Positions 32,309-40,832 of a stretch of DNA of 64,000 nt are shown here, one piece after another. This stretch comes from DASQUK01 sp963717085 (lineage in GTDB: Bacteria > Actinomycetota > Acidimicrobiia > Acidimicrobiales > VFJN01), in contig CAVQVM010000002.1 of assembly GCA_963717085.1 (NCBI GenBank), forward strand, positions 372,001 through 436,000, read 5' to 3'. A program made the translations under genes and the position numbers. The notes under the pieces were generated by a model, which saw only the letters and a program-made list of their open reading frames with translations, searched no databases and was not told the DNA's origin. Every line of letters begins with the position of its first letter. The first letter of the stretch is position 1.

Positions 32309-33079
32309 TCAGCTCAGGAGACGGGCGCTCGTCAGGAAGCCCGTGTGCGCGACCATGCGATGGTCGGGCCGTACCGACTGGCCCTCGATGTGCCAGCCCC
32401 GGTTGAGGACCTCGATCGTGTCCACCATGCCGAAGCCGTTGCCGAGCAGCTCGTTGCGGAGCTGCACGGCCTGCGTGACCTGCGGGGTGTACGCCACCAG
32501 CACGCCGCCCCGGTGCATGGCGCGGGCGGCATGCTTGGCGACGCGCCACGGCTCGGGCAGGTCGAGCACCACCCGGTCGAGGTCGATCTCGTCGACGCCC
32601 TCGTAGGCGTCACGGATCTCGACCCGGTAGTTCGCCAGCGCATCGTCACCCAGGAACGTGGTCACGTTGCGCTGGGCCCGGCGGGCGAAGTCCTCCCGCA
32701 GCTCATAACCGGTCACCACCGCCCCGGCCCGCACCAGCGTCATCGACAGCGCGCCCGACCCGACCCCCGACTCGAGCACGCGGGCGCCGGGGAAGATGTC
32801 GGCGAGCATGAGGATCGGGCCCAGGTCCTTGGGGTAGATCACCTGGGCACCGCGGGGCATCTTGAGCACGAAGTCGGCCAGGGTCGGCCGGATGGCGAGG
32901 AACGGCGAGCCGTGCGAGGACCGGAACGTGGCGCCCTCCACGGCGCCGATGACGTCGTCGTGGCCGATCACGCCTGCGTGGGTGTGGAACTCTCCCCCGC
33001 TGGCCAAGGTCACCAGGTAGCGGCGCTTCTTGGCGTCGACCAGCAGCACCTCGTCCCCGTCGGCGAACGGTCGGCTCAT
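32309..33079 (-). CDS. trmI: tRNA (adenine-N1)-methyltransferase TrmI
   Basis: The 256-residue protein matches bacterial TrmI, which makes m1A58 in the T-loop. It has an N-terminal beta domain (FADGDEVLLVDAKKRRYLV), then the SAM-binding fold: ARVLESGVGSGALSMTLVRA (motif I), VTGYELREDFARRAQRN, and LDRVVLDLPEPW (motif IV). ATG 33079 overlaps the stop of the upstream TtuA-like gene (ATGA). In M. tuberculosis trmI also lies near mpa. A tRNA T-loop thiolase gene beside it makes functional linkage credible. Confidence 0.92.
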   Translation of the reverse strand: MSRPFADGDEVLLVDAKKRRYLVTLASGGEFHTHAGVIGHDDVIGAVEGATFRSSHGSPFLAIRPTLADFVLKMPRGAQVIYPKDLGPILMLADIFPGARVLESGVGSGALSMTLVRAGAVVTGYELREDFARRAQRNVTTFLGDDALANYRVEIRDAYEGVDEIDLDRVVLDLPEPWRVAKHAARAMHRGGVLVAYTPQVTQAVQLRNELLGNGFGMVDTIEVLNRGWHIEGQSVRPDHRMVAHTGFLTSARLLS

Positions 33080-34110
33080 GAGCGGGCCTTCGTCCCGGCC
33101 CGCCGGCGTCGGGCCCCACCACGGCGCGGGCGAACGAGCTCGACCGGCACCGGATCCTGCCCCCCCACCCGCTCGACGAGGCGGCAGAAGGCGCACACCT
33201 CACCGGTTGTCGGCGCGCCGCAGCGGTCGCAGGCTCGGAGCTCCCCATCGGTAACGGCGGCATCGGGCGCGAACCGGGAGGCGGCCCGGGCCAAGAAGCC
33301 GAAGTAGAACGCCTGCTTCGCCCCCGGCGATGCGTCCTCGACGGCGTTGAGCGCCTCCTTGTAGCGGAGGTGGCGATTGCCCTCGGCCATCGGGCACTCC
33401 TCGACGATGTAGTCGATGCCGCGCAGCACGCAATAAGCCGCCGTCTCCCGTTCGGTGAGCCGGACCAGCGGCTTGACCTTGCGCGGGAACACGCGCGTCC
33501 CCGGGCCGCTCGGGCCGCTCCGCTCGGCGAGCGTGGGCCGCTGGCGGCCCAGGTACTCGGTGTGCCAGTGGAGCACGTTGCCGAAGAGGACTGCGGCCTC
33601 GTCGTCGAGGTTGTGGCCGGTGGCCACGACGTCGTAGCCGCCGTCGAGGGCCGCCCTGTCGATCAGGTGACGCTTGGACAGCCCGCACGACGAGCACGGC
33701 ACCCGTCCGGTGACCGCAGACGCCGTGGGGATGTCGTAGTCGTAGTCGCCGCGCAGATCGATGCGGCGCAACATGAGCGCACGGCGCTCGGCGAACGCGA
33801 GTGCGGCCGCCGTACTGGCGGTGCTGTAGTCGCCGATGCCGAGCCCGATGGTCATGCCCTCGGCGTCGTAGCCGAGCTCGAGCAGGAGGTCCCACAGCGC
33901 GAGGCTGTCCTTCCCGCCCGAGACGGCCACCAGGACGCGATCCCCCGGCTCGATCATGTCGTGCTCGTCGATCGCTCGGACCACCTGGTCGCGACAGAAC
34001 TTGAGGAAGTGGTCGGCGCAGAAGTTGGCGTTGTGGCGGCGCAGGTCGATGACCGCCGGTCCGCGGCACACAGCGCACTTCAAGGCACGACCCCTGTCAT
34101 CGAGCGCCAC
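33076..34110 (-). CDS. TtuA-like tRNA thiolation ATPase (PP-loop, Fe-S)
   Basis: A 344-residue adenine nucleotide alpha hydrolase of the TtuA/Ncs6 group. An N-terminal zinc finger uses Cys12, Cys15, Cys31 and His34; the PP-loop is VAVSGGKDSLAL near 62-72; VPCSSCGLSK and VEECPM carry the cysteines that bind a [4Fe-4S] cluster in TtuA; a second finger CDRCG and CAFC is near residue 305. TtuA makes 2-thiouridine at position 54 of the T-loop. The GTG start overlaps the end of the sulfur-carrier gene by 14 bases. A TtcA-type C32 thiolase is less likely because of the adjacent carrier. Confidence 0.83.
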   Translation of the reverse strand: MALDDRGRALKCAVCRGPAVIDLRRHNANFCADHFLKFCRDQVVRAIDEHDMIEPGDRVLVAVSGGKDSLALWDLLLELGYDAEGMTIGLGIGDYSTASTAAALAFAERRALMLRRIDLRGDYDYDIPTASAVTGRVPCSSCGLSKRHLIDRAALDGGYDVVATGHNLDDEAAVLFGNVLHWHTEYLGRQRPTLAERSGPSGPGTRVFPRKVKPLVRLTERETAAYCVLRGIDYIVEECPMAEGNRHLRYKEALNAVEDASPGAKQAFYFGFLARAASRFAPDAAVTDGELRACDRCGAPTTGEVCAFCRLVERVGGQDPVPVELVRPRRGGARRRRAGTKARS

Positions 34111-34297
34111 CCGAGATCACGGGACGGATCTCGATCACGTCGTCGTCGGCCAGCAGGGCGTCGCCGGGCACCAGCGTGTCGCCCCGCACGACGAGGACCG
34201 ACTCGCGGTTGAGGTCGAGCTGGCGCAACAGCTTCCCGACGCTGAGCGGGCCTTCGACCTGGAGCTCGCGGCGCGGGTTGCGGAGCAGGACGCGCAT
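34097..34297 (-). CDS. MoaD/ThiS-like ubiquitin-fold sulfur carrier
   Basis: The 66-residue protein has the beta-grasp pattern: MRVLLRNPRRELQV, a helix SVGKLLRQLDLN, VLVVRGDTLVPGDALLADDD and VIEIRPVISGG. It should be adenylated and thiocarboxylated at the Gly-Gly, then donate sulfur to the adjacent TtuA-like enzyme, as TtuB does in Thermus. Here two residues, Ala-Arg, follow the Gly-Gly, so a protease step may be needed first. The extension lies in the 14-base overlap with the next gene. Confidence 0.82.
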   Translation of the reverse strand: MRVLLRNPRRELQVEGPLSVGKLLRQLDLNRESVLVVRGDTLVPGDALLADDDVIEIRPVISGGAR

Positions 34298-34322
34298 GAC
34301 GCGCCCATTGTGGCGCCGATGG

Positions 34323-34583
34323 TCAGCGGCGACGAGCGCTGTTGCCCCCGTAGGTCTCGGTCAGGTGGCTGATCTCGATGGTGTCGCCGGGCTGGAGCTC
34401 GCCCCGGTAGACGACGGCCGGCTCGCTGCCGCTGGCGCGTCGCACCCGCCGAGTGACCCACACCACCACGAACACCCAGAACCAACCGCGTGAGCCGCCG
34501 CTGACGCCACGTCTCCTGCCTGCGGACTGGAGGTATCGGAGGCCACCATCGATCCGGCTCACGGGCCGGGTGGAACGCGCCAT
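34323..34583 (-). CDS. Small one-span membrane protein
   Basis: An 86-residue protein with a very basic N-terminus, one membrane span (WFWVFVVVWVTRR) and a short beta-like tail ELQPGDTIEISHLTETYGG. It is not recognised. Its ATG at 34583 shares a base with the stop of the preceding small membrane protein (TGATG), so the two are likely coupled and may interact. It ends just before the sulfur-carrier gene. Confidence 0.55.
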   Translation of the reverse strand: MARSTRPVSRIDGGLRYLQSAGRRRGVSGGSRGWFWVFVVVWVTRRVRRASGSEPAVVYRGELQPGDTIEISHLTETYGGNSARRR

Positions 34584-34804
34584 CAGACTCGGCGGATCTC
34601 GACGACGGTGCTGCGCTGCTTCCCACCGCGCCGGCCGAGCAGGAACACCAGCAACAGCAGGAGGAACACTGCGATCCCACCGCCGGTGATGAGTGTGGTC
34701 CTCGCCGATGAGACCTGCTCGCGTGCCCCGCCCTCGAGCTCGCGGAACTTGGCCTCGAGATCGTCCCGGGTGATGGGCGTGGTGCTCGTGGCGCTCACTG
34801 CCAT
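34583..34804 (-). CDS. Small one-span membrane protein
   Basis: The 73-residue product has an N-terminal soluble helix (TRDDLEAKFRELEGG) followed by one long membrane span (GIAVFLLLLLVFLLGRR) and a short basic tail. It is not recognised. The arrangement resembles holin-associated or envelope-stress small proteins, but that is only a likeness. It lies 4 bases after the holin-like gene and overlaps the next small gene by one base. Confidence 0.55.
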   Translation of the reverse strand: MAVSATSTTPITRDDLEAKFRELEGGAREQVSSARTTLITGGGIAVFLLLLLVFLLGRRGGKQRSTVVEIRRV

Positions 34805-34808
34805 CGTC

Positions 34809-35189
34809 CTACCTCTTCGCCTTGGTGATGCGGGTGACGGCGAGTGCGACCAACCCGACCGCCACCACCAGCACGATGATGTATGGGAGCCACGACAGGC
34901 TGCCGTGGAACGTGCTGCCGGTCTGCGTCTGCAACGCCCGCAACCCCGACAGCATCAGCAGCACCATGCCGAAGCCGATCAGCAGGGCGCCGGGGACACC
35001 GAAGGTCAGGTAACGCCCGACACCCTTGAGGGGGTCGATGGTCTCCTGCTTGGCGTAGTCCTTGGTGAGCGCCCACAGTTCACTCGTGATCTCGGGGATC
35101 GATTTCGACTGCGGCTCCGGCACCTCTGCCTGCTCCTCGTCGCTGGGGATGCCTGGTTGTACCACGCCGGTACACGCAGACCCTGACAT
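34809..35189 (-). CDS. Actinobacterial holin-X superfamily-like membrane protein
   Basis: A 126-residue protein with a soluble N-terminus, the helix IPEITSELWALTKDYAKQET, and two spans (FGVPGALLIGFGMVLLML and LPYIIVLVVAVGLVALA). The layout and the LWALTKDYAKQE stretch are like actinobacterial putative holin-X proteins, which are chromosomal and not tied to phage. Role unknown. It appears to be the first gene of the small-protein run ending in the tRNA modification genes. Confidence 0.6.
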   Translation of the reverse strand: MSGSACTGVVQPGIPSDEEQAEVPEPQSKSIPEITSELWALTKDYAKQETIDPLKGVGRYLTFGVPGALLIGFGMVLLMLSGLRALQTQTGSTFHGSLSWLPYIIVLVVAVGLVALAVTRITKAKR

Positions 35190-35212
35190 TCGCTACCCGA
35201 GTCGGGCCGGCG

Positions 35213-35899
35213 CTATCCGGCTGCTAGGCGTGCCTGGAGCAAATCGATCTGATCGACCAGCAACGCGCGCAGCAATCGCCACCGGGCGGGCACGGTCGGC
35301 GCAGCCAGCAGCGCCTGGCGATCGGCCGGGCCCAGGGGCGCCACCACCGCCGCCTGGTAGCCGGCGACCACCGGATCGTCCGCCAGCCCGAGGTCGAGCG
35401 GCGGCGCCGGCTCGCCCATCTCCCGCCGCAGTGCGGCCGCCCGCCGCAGCAGGGTCGTGACCTCGTCCCGATCGCCGCCGGTTTCCTCGACGGCCTCTGC
35501 CGGCTCTCGGAGCTCATCGACCCACTCGTGGATCTCCGCCCGGGGGTAGGGGTCGTCGGGGAGCCAGCGCTCGACACGGATCCGATGGATGCCGACCACG
35601 CCGAGGATCCAGCGGCCGTCGGGCAGTTCCTCGGCGCGCACGATGCGGGCCAACGTGCCGACATCGGTGCGGACGTCGCCCCCGCCGACCTCGGATCCCC
35701 GCTCGATGAGCACCACGCCGAACGTGCTGTCGTGGTGGGTGCGGGAGTCGTCCACCATGCGCCGGTAGCGGGGCTCGAACACGTGCAACGGCAGCACCAT
35801 CCCGGGCACGAGCACGGTGCCCAAGGGGAACATCGGGGCCACCGAAGTTGCTCCCCGCTCTTGGCCTTCGGCCGGGCCGCTCGTGCCTCGCTCGCTCAT
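35213..35899 (-). CDS. LON substrate-binding domain protein
   Basis: The 228-residue protein has the LON N-domain pattern: MFPLGTVLVPGMVLPLHVFE, PRYRRMVDD, FGVVLIERGSEVGGGD, VGTLARIVRAEELPDGRWIL and a helical C-terminal half. There is no AAA or protease domain, so it is a stand-alone LonN that may bind unfolded segments. ATG 35899 and the first 20 residues lie inside a dispersed repeat (35848-35922); ATG 35833, exactly at MFPLG, would match the family start better. It is divergent from the SOS cassette. Confidence 0.83.
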   Translation of the reverse strand: MSERGTSGPAEGQERGATSVAPMFPLGTVLVPGMVLPLHVFEPRYRRMVDDSRTHHDSTFGVVLIERGSEVGGGDVRTDVGTLARIVRAEELPDGRWILGVVGIHRIRVERWLPDDPYPRAEIHEWVDELREPAEAVEETGGDRDEVTTLLRRAAALRREMGEPAPPLDLGLADDPVVAGYQAAVVAPLGPADRQALLAAPTVPARWRLLRALLVDQIDLLQARLAAG

Positions 35900-35922
35900 T
35901 GCCCTCCGGGGCGCTCGCTCAG
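35848..35922 (-). repeat. Dispersed Ser-Glu-Arg-coding repeat, copy A
   Basis: A 75-bp segment matching 47730-47807 at roughly four fifths of positions by eye. Shared blocks on this strand include GAGCGAGCGAGGCACGAGCG (copy B has GGCCCG) and CAAGAGCGGG. In this copy it encodes the first residues of the LON protein (SERGTSGPAEGQERG). The repeat may have been co-opted as the start region of this gene. Confidence 0.6.
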
Positions 35923-35941
35923 GACCGCCCAGCCTAGTCAA

Positions 35942-35957
35942 TCGAACTGTTGTTCGT
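35942..35957. promoter_or_regulatory. LexA-type SOS box upstream of the mutasome cassette
   Basis: TCGAACTGTTGTTCGT differs by one base from the actinobacterial LexA consensus TCGAAC-N4-GTTCGA. It ends 16 bases before the ATG of the ImuB-like gene and lies in the divergent gap with the LON-domain gene. ImuB and DnaE2 are standard LexA targets in actinobacteria, so damage-inducible control of the cassette is strongly supported. Confidence 0.85.
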
Positions 35958-35973
35958 ATATGGTGGGGCGTCC

Positions 35974-37185
35974 ATGGTCGCGGAAGACATGATCGGCTGC
36001 CTCGTGGTCCCCCGCTTCCCGCTGGCCTGCGAGCTCGCCGACCGGCCCGAGCTGTGGGGTCGCCCGGTCGCGGTGGCCCACCCCGATGCCCCAGCGGTGT
36101 GGTCGGCGTCCCCGGCAGCGGTGGCCGAGGGGGTGATGGAGGGCCAGCGCCTGTCCGAGGCGATGGGCCGCTGTCCCCCGCTGGTGGTGCTCGACGCCCG
36201 GCCGGCACGGTACGAGGCCCGGGATGCCGCAATCCTCGATGCGCTCGAACGGGTGGTGCCCGGGGTGGAACCCGCAGGCCTGGGGATGGCCTACGTCGAG
36301 CTCGCGAGCCTGGCCCGCTGCTACCGCTCGCCGGCCGCGTTGCACGCCGCACTGCTCGGGTGCGCGCCGAGCGAACTGCGACCCCGGCTGGGGGTGGGGC
36401 CCACCAAGTTCGTGGCCGGGCTGGCGGCGTTGCAGGCCGCCGTGCAGGGCCAACCCCGTAACGTCATGGTGGTCGACGAGGCCGGGGTGGCCGCCTTCGT
36501 CACGCCGGTCCCGGTGACGGCGCTGCCGGTGGAGGCGGAGATGATCCGCCGGTTGCGGCTGGTCGGCATCACCACGGTGGGCCAGCTGGCGGCCCTGCCC
36601 CGGCACGCGCTGGTGGCCCAGTTCGGTGGGCAGGGCAAGCGCCTGGTGGCGCTGCTCGACGGTGCCGCCGAGCCGGTGCGCCCCCGTCCCCGCGAGGAGC
36701 GCGTGCGGGAGCGGTTGGCGTTTCCCGAGCCGCTCACCAGCCGGGAGGCAGTGCTGGCCGCAGCCGGCCAGGTGCTCCGCCGGGTGCTGCGCCACCCACG
36801 GCAGCGGGGACGGGTAGCCCGCCAGCTCGTGGTGCGGGCCGAGACCGAGCAGGGCAAGCGTTGGGAGTCCAGGGTGACGTTGCGTCATGCCCGGTGCGAC
36901 CACGACGGCCTGTGGGTGACGCTGGCCCCGGCTCTCGAACGGGCATCACTGCCGGGCCCGGTGAGCGAGCTGTCGATCGAGCTGCGGGGGCTGCGGCCGT
37001 CACGGGGTTGGCAGGGCGAGCTGTTGCCGTCCCGGAGCGTCTCGGCGGAGCGGCGAGAGCGCATCGAAGAGGGCATGCGCCAGCTGCAGGCTCGCTACGG
37101 GCGGAGCCTGGTGGGGCGGATGGTCCCCGTGGAGCCGTGGAGCCGGATCCCCGAACGCCGGTGGGCGCTGGTGGAGCTCGAATGA
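35974..37185 (+). CDS. imuB: ImuB-like Y-family polymerase homologue (mutasome)
   Basis: A 403-residue Y-family fold protein: palm/fingers (CLVVPRFPLACELADRPELW), helix-hairpin-helix thumb (LRLVGITTVGQLAALPRHAL) and little finger (PREERVRERLAFPEPLTS). The catalytic acids are lost: the usual DxD strand reads VVPRFPLA and the SxDE motif reads AYVELASL. It should therefore be a non-catalytic scaffold like mycobacterial ImuB, which links DnaE2 to the clamp. ATG 35974 follows GGTGGGG; ATG 35989 is an alternative. Its stop overlaps the DUF6504 start (ATGA). Confidence 0.88.
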   Translation: MVAEDMIGCLVVPRFPLACELADRPELWGRPVAVAHPDAPAVWSASPAAVAEGVMEGQRLSEAMGRCPPLVVLDARPARYEARDAAILDALERVVPGVEPAGLGMAYVELASLARCYRSPAALHAALLGCAPSELRPRLGVGPTKFVAGLAALQAAVQGQPRNVMVVDEAGVAAFVTPVPVTALPVEAEMIRRLRLVGITTVGQLAALPRHALVAQFGGQGKRLVALLDGAAEPVRPRPREERVRERLAFPEPLTSREAVLAAAGQVLRRVLRHPRQRGRVARQLVVRAETEQGKRWESRVTLRHARCDHDGLWVTLAPALERASLPGPVSELSIELRGLRPSRGWQGELLPSRSVSAERRERIEEGMRQLQARYGRSLVGRMVPVEPWSRIPERRWALVELE

Positions 37186-37451
37186 CTCCTCGACCGCTGA
37201 ACGCCCCGGCGTGCATTCCCGTCCAGGTCGATCCCGCGGGCGAACCCCGGGCGATCGGGCTGCCGGGTTCGCAGGGTCGCCGGCGGCCCGTCCCGGTGAC
37301 GCGGGTGGCGGAGCGCTGGCGCATCGACGAGGGCTGGTGGGGGCCCAACCCGCTGTCCCGGCTGTACTACCGGCTGGTGCTGGCCGACGGGCGCCTCGTC
37401 ACCGTCTACCGCGACCTGGGAGACGAGACGTGGTGGGTGCAGCGCCCATGA
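37182..37451 (+). CDS. DUF6504 family protein (mutasome spacer gene)
   Basis: The 89-residue protein has the DUF6504 core: RRPVPVTRVAERWRIDEGWW, SRLYYRLVLADGRLVTVYRD and a terminal WWVQRP, a small beta-rich fold rich in Trp and Arg. Its function is unknown. It occurs between imuB and dnaE2 in many actinobacteria. Its start overlaps the imuB stop and its stop overlaps the dnaE2 start (both ATGA), so the three proteins are made together and a role in the translesion complex is likely. Confidence 0.78.
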   Translation: MTPRPLNAPACIPVQVDPAGEPRAIGLPGSQGRRRPVPVTRVAERWRIDEGWWGPNPLSRLYYRLVLADGRLVTVYRDLGDETWWVQRP

Positions 37452-40400
37452 TCCTGAGTGCCGCGCCATATGCCGAGCTGCACCTGCACACCTGCTACTC
37501 GCTGCTGGAGGGCGCCTCCTCCCCCAAGGAGCTGATCGCCCGGGCCGCCAGCCACGGCTACGACGCCCTGGCGATCACCGATCGCAACAACCTCTACGGC
37601 GCCATGGTGTTCGCCCGGGCGTGCCGGGACGCCGGCATCCGCTCCATCATCGGCGTCGAGCTCACCGTCGCAGTCGACCCCGACGACGACCCCGATGCCG
37701 GCCCCGACGACGTCCCTCCCGGCTCCCGCCACGACCTCACGCTGCTGGCCGAGACCCGGCAGGGATACGCCAACCTGTGCCGGCTGGTCAGCCTGGCCAA
37801 CGGCTGGGGCTTGGCCGAGCAGGCCGATCGGGAACGGCGCCGGCGCGATCCCTGCGCCGCCCTCCGTCACGTGCGGGAGCACACCGCCGGGGTCGTCTGC
37901 CTCACCGGCGGGCGCCGTGGGGAGCTGGCCCAGCGGGTGGCCGCCGGCGATCGAGCGGGGGCGAGGGAAGTGCTGCGCCGCTGGGTCGACTGGTTCGGAC
38001 CGGGAAACGTGTGGGTCGAACTGCACGACAACCTGGTCCAGGGCGACCAGCCCCGCATCCGGGCGCAGGTATCGCTGGCCCGCGAGCTGGGCGTGGGGGT
38101 CGTCGCCACCGGAGACGTCCACTACCACGACCCGGAGCGGCACCGGCTCCACGACGCGCTCTGCGCCATCCGCCACCGCACCACGCTCGACGGCTGCCAC
38201 ACCCAACGCCGGCCCAACCGCGAGTTCTACCTGAGGAGCCCGGCCGAGCAGGCCGAGCGCTTCGCCGAGTGGCCCGAGGCCGTGGCCAACACCCTCCGCA
38301 TCGCCGAGCGCTGCGGCTTCGACCTGACCGAGGACCTGGGCTACCGGCTACCGACGCCGGACGTCCCCCAAGGCCACACCCCCGACTCGCGGCTGGCGGA
38401 GCTGTGCCGCCGGGAGCTCGACGAGCGCTACCACGGGGCGTCGCTCGGCAAGGCGCAGGATCGCTTGGACGAAGAGCTGGGGCTCATCGCCCGGCACGGG
38501 ATGGCCGGCTTCTTCCTCGTGTACCACCAGGTGCTGGATCTGGCCAGGAAGGTGGCGGCCGAGGTGCGGGGCGACGCCCCTCGGGGGCGTCTGGGCATGC
38601 CGCCCGGGCGGGGCCGGGGCTCGAGCGTGAGCAGCATCGTCTGCTACCTGATCGGGCTGTCGCACATCGACCCGATCGAGAAGAACCTGTTCCTCGGGCG
38701 GTTCCTCAACGACACGATGTCGAGCCTGCCCGACATCGACCTGGACTTCCCTCGTGACATCCGCGACCGGTTGTTCCGGGAGGTGTACGAGCACTGGGGC
38801 AGCGACCACGCGGCGCTGGTCGCCACCTTCCCCCGCTACCGCATCCGCAGCGCGGTGCGCGACCTGGGCAAGGCGCTGGGCCTGCCGGCGGCGGAGATCG
38901 ACCGGCTGGCCAAGCTGGCCGAGGGCTACGGCTCGGCCACCAACGTCCGGGTGGAGATGGAGCGGGTCCCCGAGCTGCGCCCGCTCGCCGGGACCCCGGG
39001 CTGGGGACATCTCATCGAGCTGGCCGGCCAGCTGGCGAACTTCCCCCGCCACCTCTCCCAGCACGTTGGTGGGGTGGTCATCGCCTCCGATCCGCTCATC
39101 GACTGCGTGCCCGTCCAGCCCGCCGCCTGGCCCGGTCGCTACATCTGCCACTGGGACAAGGACGACATCGACGACGCCCGGATGGTGAAGATCGACTTCC
39201 TGGCGCTGGGCATGTTGTCGTTGGTGGAGGAGTGCCTCGACCTTTGCGCCATCCATCGGGGCGACGACATCGACCTGTCCCGCATCGACTTCGAGGACCA
39301 GCGGGTGTACGACCGCATCGGGCGAGGCGACACCGTCGGGGTATTCCAGATCGAGTCCCGGGCCCAGGCCGGCATCCTGCCCCGCACCAAGCCGCGCAAC
39401 CTCGACGACCTGACCGCCCAGGTGGCGATCATCCGGCCCGGCCCCATCGTCGGCGGGGCGGTCCACAACTACGTCGAGGGCCGCTCCAACCCCCATTCGC
39501 CCAACCTCGTCCCGCACGACTGCGTCCGGGAGGTGCTGGGCGAGACCTTCGGCGTCGTGCTCTTCCAGGAGCAGGTGGTGCAGGTGGCCGTCGCCATGGG
39601 CAACTTCACCGACGGCATGGCCGAGACGTTCCGGCGGGCCATGGGCCGCAAGGACTGGGGCGAGGAGATCGACCTCTACCGGGAGAAGTTCCTGGCGGGG
39701 GCCGAGGAGAACGGGGTCCCCCTCGACGTGGCCGAGCGCACCTTCGAGAGCCTGGCGGGGTTCGCCCAGTTCGGCTTCCCCAAGAGCCACGCCGCCGCCT
39801 TCGGACTGCTGGCGTACCAGACCACCTGGCTCAAGGAGTACTACCCCGCCGAGTTCTTCTGCGCCCTGTTCAACAACTGGCCCATGGGCTTCTACCCGCC
39901 CCATGTGTTCACCAACGACGCTCGGCGGCACGACGTCGAGGTCCTGCGACCCGAGATCAACGCCAGCCGGGTGCCCTGCACCGTGGCCAGCACCGAGGGG
40001 CAGGGGCAGGGCGCGGTGCGCCTCGGGCTCATGTACGTCAGGGGTATGGGTGCGACCACCGCCGCGGCCGTCGTCGACGAACGCGACCGGGGCGGCCCCT
40101 ACCGGTCGCTACGCGACTTCGCGCACCGCACCGGTCTGGCCGGGGAGGCCATCGAGAACGCCATCCGGGTCGGTGCCTTCGACGGCCTGGGCCTCCGCCG
40201 CCGGGAGCTGTTGTGGCAGCTCTGGCTGCTCGGCCTGGGCAGCGGGGCGCCACAGCCCACGAAACGCACCGCCGGGCGGCCCCGCTACCGGCAGCTGCGA
40301 TTGGACCTGCCCACCGAGCAGGATCACGTGCCGCTGTCGGAGGTGTCCGGCTTCAGGGCGATGGCCGACGACTACGAGGTGCTCGGGCTGTCGCCCGATG

Positions 40401-40768
40401 CCCACCCCATGCAGTTCCTCCGCAGTGGGCTGCGGGGCAGGATCTGGTCCAGCCGCGAGCTGCTCGACGTCCCGTCGAAGCGCACGGTCGACACCGCGGG
40501 CCTGGTCGTCTGCCGGCAGCGGCCCGGCAGCGGCCAGGGGGCGGTGTTCCTGTTGCTCGAGGACGAGCACGGCCTGGTCAACGTCATGCTCGCCCCCCAG
40601 CTCTACGACCGCTGCCGCACCGAGGTGCGGGGCAGCCCGTTCCTGCGCATCAGGGGGGTGGTCGAGGACCGTGCCGGCGGCAACGTCGCCATGCTCAAGG
40701 CCCGCACGGTCACCCCGGTCAAGCCCCCCGCCGCCCTCCGCGCCCCCGACGGCAAGAGCTGGGGCTGA
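37448..40768 (+). CDS. dnaE2: Error-prone DNA polymerase III alpha subunit DnaE2/ImuC
   Basis: An 1106-residue C-family polymerase. The PHP domain begins YAELHLHTCYSLLEGASSP; the palm has SSLPDIDLDFPRDIRD with two catalytic Asp residues and later KIDFLALGM with the third; GVFQIESRAQ and TAQVAIIRPGPIVGGAVHNY, FQEQVVQVA and FGFPKSHAAAFG are conserved. The OB domain is near 990-1080. It is shorter than replicative DnaE1 and lacks its tau-binding end, as DnaE2 does. It carries out mutagenic translesion synthesis with ImuB under SOS control. No imuA-type gene is adjacent. Confidence 0.95.
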   Translation: MILSAAPYAELHLHTCYSLLEGASSPKELIARAASHGYDALAITDRNNLYGAMVFARACRDAGIRSIIGVELTVAVDPDDDPDAGPDDVPPGSRHDLTLLAETRQGYANLCRLVSLANGWGLAEQADRERRRRDPCAALRHVREHTAGVVCLTGGRRGELAQRVAAGDRAGAREVLRRWVDWFGPGNVWVELHDNLVQGDQPRIRAQVSLARELGVGVVATGDVHYHDPERHRLHDALCAIRHRTTLDGCHTQRRPNREFYLRSPAEQAERFAEWPEAVANTLRIAERCGFDLTEDLGYRLPTPDVPQGHTPDSRLAELCRRELDERYHGASLGKAQDRLDEELGLIARHGMAGFFLVYHQVLDLARKVAAEVRGDAPRGRLGMPPGRGRGSSVSSIVCYLIGLSHIDPIEKNLFLGRFLNDTMSSLPDIDLDFPRDIRDRLFREVYEHWGSDHAALVATFPRYRIRSAVRDLGKALGLPAAEIDRLAKLAEGYGSATNVRVEMERVPELRPLAGTPGWGHLIELAGQLANFPRHLSQHVGGVVIASDPLIDCVPVQPAAWPGRYICHWDKDDIDDARMVKIDFLALGMLSLVEECLDLCAIHRGDDIDLSRIDFEDQRVYDRIGRGDTVGVFQIESRAQAGILPRTKPRNLDDLTAQVAIIRPGPIVGGAVHNYVEGRSNPHSPNLVPHDCVREVLGETFGVVLFQEQVVQVAVAMGNFTDGMAETFRRAMGRKDWGEEIDLYREKFLAGAEENGVPLDVAERTFESLAGFAQFGFPKSHAAAFGLLAYQTTWLKEYYPAEFFCALFNNWPMGFYPPHVFTNDARRHDVEVLRPEINASRVPCTVASTEGQGQGAVRLGLMYVRGMGATTAAAVVDERDRGGPYRSLRDFAHRTGLAGEAIENAIRVGAFDGLGLRRRELLWQLWLLGLGSGAPQPTKRTAGRPRYRQLRLDLPTEQDHVPLSEVSGFRAMADDYEVLGLSPDAHPMQFLRSGLRGRIWSSRELLDVPSKRTVDTAGLVVCRQRPGSGQGAVFLLLEDEHGLVNVMLAPQLYDRCRTEVRGSPFLRIRGVVEDRAGGNVAMLKARTVTPVKPPAALRAPDGKSWG

Positions 40769-40779
40769 CGGGCCACCCG

Positions 40780-40827
40780 AACTTGCGGTAGTTGGCGTCG
40801 CCATAGCCGCTCCAGCCGCCGCAAGTT
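40780..40827. terminator. Inverted repeat between convergent dnaE2 and the PBP4 gene
   Basis: AACTTGCGG (40780-40788) and CCGCAAGTT (40819-40827) form a perfect 9-bp stem around a 30-base loop that itself contains GGCGtCGCC. It lies in the 64-bp gap between convergent genes, where a bidirectional terminator is expected. There is no T-run on either side, so action would be Rho-assisted or structural. Confidence 0.45.
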
Positions 40828-40832
40828 GCGTA

